Shown: one piece after another, positions 30,832 through 32,461 of the stretch | How the letters are laid out: each line of letters begins with the position of its first letter | How positions within the stretch are numbered: position 1 is the stretch's first letter | From: Methylobacterium aquaticum | Lineage (GTDB): Bacteria > Pseudomonadota > Alphaproteobacteria > Rhizobiales > Beijerinckiaceae | NCBI RefSeq assembly: GCF_001043915.1 | Contig: NZ_LABX01000043.1 | Span: 1-32,461, forward strand | DNA: 32,461 bases | Direction: 5' to 3' | Program-made: the position numbers and the translations under genes | The notes under the pieces: generated by a model | Database searches by the model: none | The model's input: only the letters and a program-made list of their open reading frames with translations | What the model was told of the DNA's origin: nothing

Positions 30832-32163
30832 TCAGGTTTGCGGCGGAGCCTCGTCGGAGAGGCCGACCTTGGCCCGGACGGAGACGGCGAGCAGCGCCAC
30901 CGGCACCCCGATCAGCGAGGTCAGGACGAAGAACAGGGGAAACCCGGTCCGCTCGACGATGAATCCGGAGAACCCGGCCAGCACGCTGCCCGGGAAGGCG
31001 CAGAGCGAGGTCAGAAGCCCGAACTGGCTCGCCGCGTGCTCGGCCGAGGCGAGGGTCGACATGTAGGTGATGAGCACCACCGACGCGAAGGCATAGGCGA
31101 AGCCGTCGATGCCGACGGTGATCGCGAAGGTCCAGAACGCCCGGCCGCCGTCGCCGCCATGCGCCGCCAGGTAGGCGAGGCTCAGATGCGAGGCCGAGGC
31201 CGCGACGGTGCCGATCAGGAGGCTCGTCAGCATGCCGACTCGCGGCAGGAGGGCGCCGGCGAGAAACGTGCCGCCGAGCCCGATCCAGAAGCCGAACAGC
31301 TTGGTGACGGTGGCGATGTCGGTGTTGGAGAAGCCCTGGTGCTTGAACAGCGGCACCGCCATCGCGGTCGCGATGTAGCCCGGCATGCGGAAGCCCGCGA
31401 CGAGCAGCAGGATCGCCGGCGCCATCGGCCCGAGGCGGCGCAGGAGATCGCGGATCGGCGCCCAGACCGTCTCGACGAAGCCCGCGCGGGGCGCGTGGGG
31501 CGCCAGGTCGGAGGCCGGCTCGGGGGCGGCGACGGCCGCCAGCATGCCGACCAGCATCAACGCCCCCATGGCGAGATAGGCGCCGCGCCAGCCGATCCGG
31601 TCGGCCAGCAGCAGGGCACCGGCCCCGGCCGCGAGGTTGCCGATCCGCCAGCCGATCTCGGCCCAGGACGACAGCACGGCCTGCGTCTCGTGCGGCGGCA
31701 CGCTGGTGATGCGCCAGCCGTCGATGACGAGGTCAAGGGTCGCGCCGGCAAACCCCAACGCCACCGAGAAGGCGATCGTCCAGGCGAGCCACTGCGCCGG
31801 ATCGCCGAAGGCGATGCCCGCCAGCATCGCCATGACGCCGAGCTGCGCCGCGACGATCCAGCCGCGCCGCCGGCCGAGCCAGCGCCCGAGCAGGGGCGGG
31901 TCGGTGCGGTCGAGGAACGGGGCCCAGAGGAACTTGAACTTGTAGGCCAGGGTCATCTCGCTGAGCAGCCCGATCGTGGCGATCGAGATGCCCGCATCCG
32001 ACAGCCACGCGGCCTGCGTCCCGTAGACGAGCAGGAACGGAATGCCGGAGGTGAAGCCGAGGCCGAGGGCCGGCGCCATCCGCCGGTCGGTGAACAATGC
32101 CGACCAGAACGGCGACGGCGCGCGGGCGGGGCGCGTGGAGGAGGGGACGGCCGGTGCGGTCAT
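30832..32163 (-). CDS. AmpG-like MFS transporter
   Basis: A 443-residue major-facilitator protein with about twelve helices and the AmpG-family opening (G-L-G-F-T-S-G-I-P-F-L-L-V-Y-G-T-Q-A-A-W-L), then Y-K-F-K-F-L-W-A-P-F-L-D-R and G-R-R-R-G-W. These are landmarks of muropeptide permeases, which import N-acetylglucosaminyl-anhydromuropeptides for wall recycling. AmpG paralogues in alphaproteobacteria also include acetyl-CoA-transporter-like proteins, so the substrate is likely but not certain. It is convergent with the Rid gene; stops are four bases apart. Confidence 0.85.
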   Translation of the reverse strand: MTAPAVPSSTRPARAPSPFWSALFTDRRMAPALGLGFTSGIPFLLVYGTQAAWLSDAGISIATIGLLSEMTLAYKFKFLWAPFLDRTDPPLLGRWLGRRRGWIVAAQLGVMAMLAGIAFGDPAQWLAWTIAFSVALGFAGATLDLVIDGWRITSVPPHETQAVLSSWAEIGWRIGNLAAGAGALLLADRIGWRGAYLAMGALMLVGMLAAVAAPEPASDLAPHAPRAGFVETVWAPIRDLLRRLGPMAPAILLLVAGFRMPGYIATAMAVPLFKHQGFSNTDIATVTKLFGFWIGLGGTFLAGALLPRVGMLTSLLIGTVAASASHLSLAYLAAHGGDGGRAFWTFAITVGIDGFAYAFASVVLITYMSTLASAEHAASQFGLLTSLCAFPGSVLAGFSGFIVERTGFPLFFVLTSLIGVPVALLAVSVRAKVGLSDEAPPQT

Positions 32164-32286
32164 GCTCGATCGGGCTCGGGGCGGTGGCGTGATGGCTCAG
32201 GTCGGGGCATCCTGCCATCCATGTGACGCCCTGCGCCGTCATCGTCGACGCTCCGGACATCCCCTCTCAGGGGATCCCGGATCAGA

Positions 32287-32315
32287 GCGATGCCGGGCCT
32301 GGGGGCCGGCATCGC
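32287..32315. repeat. 10-bp-stem hairpin upstream of the AmpG-like gene
   Basis: GCGATGCCGG (32287-32296) pairs perfectly with CCGGCATCGC (32306-32315) over nine bases. Just before it CCCC-TCTCA-GGGG can also pair. The 298-bp end of the window holds this and copy C of the dispersed element, and no gene. Confidence 0.5.
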
Positions 32316-32337
32316 CTCGTGGCTCGTGATCACCAGC

Positions 32338-32461
32338 TAACACCAACGGTCGTTGAAAACGACCTTTGGTTCCGTTCTCGAATTTTCGCCGAGCCTTCGG
32401 CTTGATGTCGAAAATTCGAGATGGGGCAACGGCCCGATGCGTCAGCATCCTGGGCCGTTGG
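32338..32461 (-). repeat. Dispersed palindromic element, copy C (cut by the window end)
   Basis: Inverted relative to copies A and B. On the minus strand it runs from CCAACGGCCC through GATGCTGACGCATCG, GGGCCGTTG, AATTTTCG...CGAAAATT, and GGTCGTT..AACGACC to the end CCGTTGGTGT. Its middle hairpin is shorter (AGCC-GAA-GGCT) than in A and B. The outer end continues beyond the window. Confidence 0.8.

Noticed and set aside
1..32461. CRISPR array or prophage
   Set aside because: No regularly spaced identical repeats and no phage structural, integrase or transposase genes.

Overview
The window reads as chromosome of a GC-rich alphaproteobacterium, most likely Methylobacteriaceae (Methylobacterium-like). 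Indications are codon use dominated by G/C third positions, a GCG_CRPN-type small secreted protein, an Extensin-like_C lipoprotein, frequent GTG/TTG starts and many short palindromic intergenic repeats. The genus is inferred from gene style, not from a marker gene. I see no phage genes, transposases or CRISPR array.

Layout. 1-4.9 kb: MAPEG membrane protein, a small lipoprotein, an RsmB/NOP-type RNA methyltransferase behind a 15-bp tandem repeat, two alpha/beta hydrolases and a small secreted basic protein. 4.9-10.8 kb: guaA, a PAS-GGDEF-EAL protein, a TRAP-type binding protein without its permease, and a PlsC-type acyltransferase. 10.8-11.4 kb: a gene-free block packed with inverted repeats. 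11.4-15.8 kb: GCG_CRPN protein, a hypothetical, an Extensin_C lipoprotein, and a divergent EamA transporter / MocR regulator pair sharing a palindromic operator. 15.9-19.4 kb: tRNA-Leu(CAA) and a three-gene efflux operon (FUSC, DUF1656, HlyD). 19.5-23.5 kb: zinc alcohol dehydrogenase, DUF2147, DUF4345, MaoC and inositol-3-phosphate synthase. 23.6-29.7 kb: a tightly packed minus-strand operon under a TPP riboswitch. 29.7-32.2 kb: TetR regulator, divergent Rid-family protein with three operator palindromes between them, and an AmpG-like MFS transporter.

The most notable part is the riboswitch operon. A THI-box aptamer precedes, in order, a LuxE-like acyl-protein synthetase, a LuxC-like acyl reductase, a complete ABC importer (ATPase, permease, NMT1/THI5-like binding protein) and an SDR oxidoreductase. 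The six genes overlap or nearly touch. LuxE plus LuxC activate and reduce carboxylates to aldehydes in bioluminescent bacteria; no luxA, luxB or luxD is present here. With thiamin-pyrophosphate control and a thiamin-precursor-type importer, I infer a salvage route that imports an oxidised (carboxylate) thiamin precursor or breakdown product and reduces it stepwise to the aldehyde and then the alcohol, for example a carboxylated pyrimidine to HMP. The substrate is a hypothesis.

A second notable feature is a dispersed palindromic element with three copies (10.9, 23.5 and 32.4 kb). Paired-base changes between copies preserve its hairpins.
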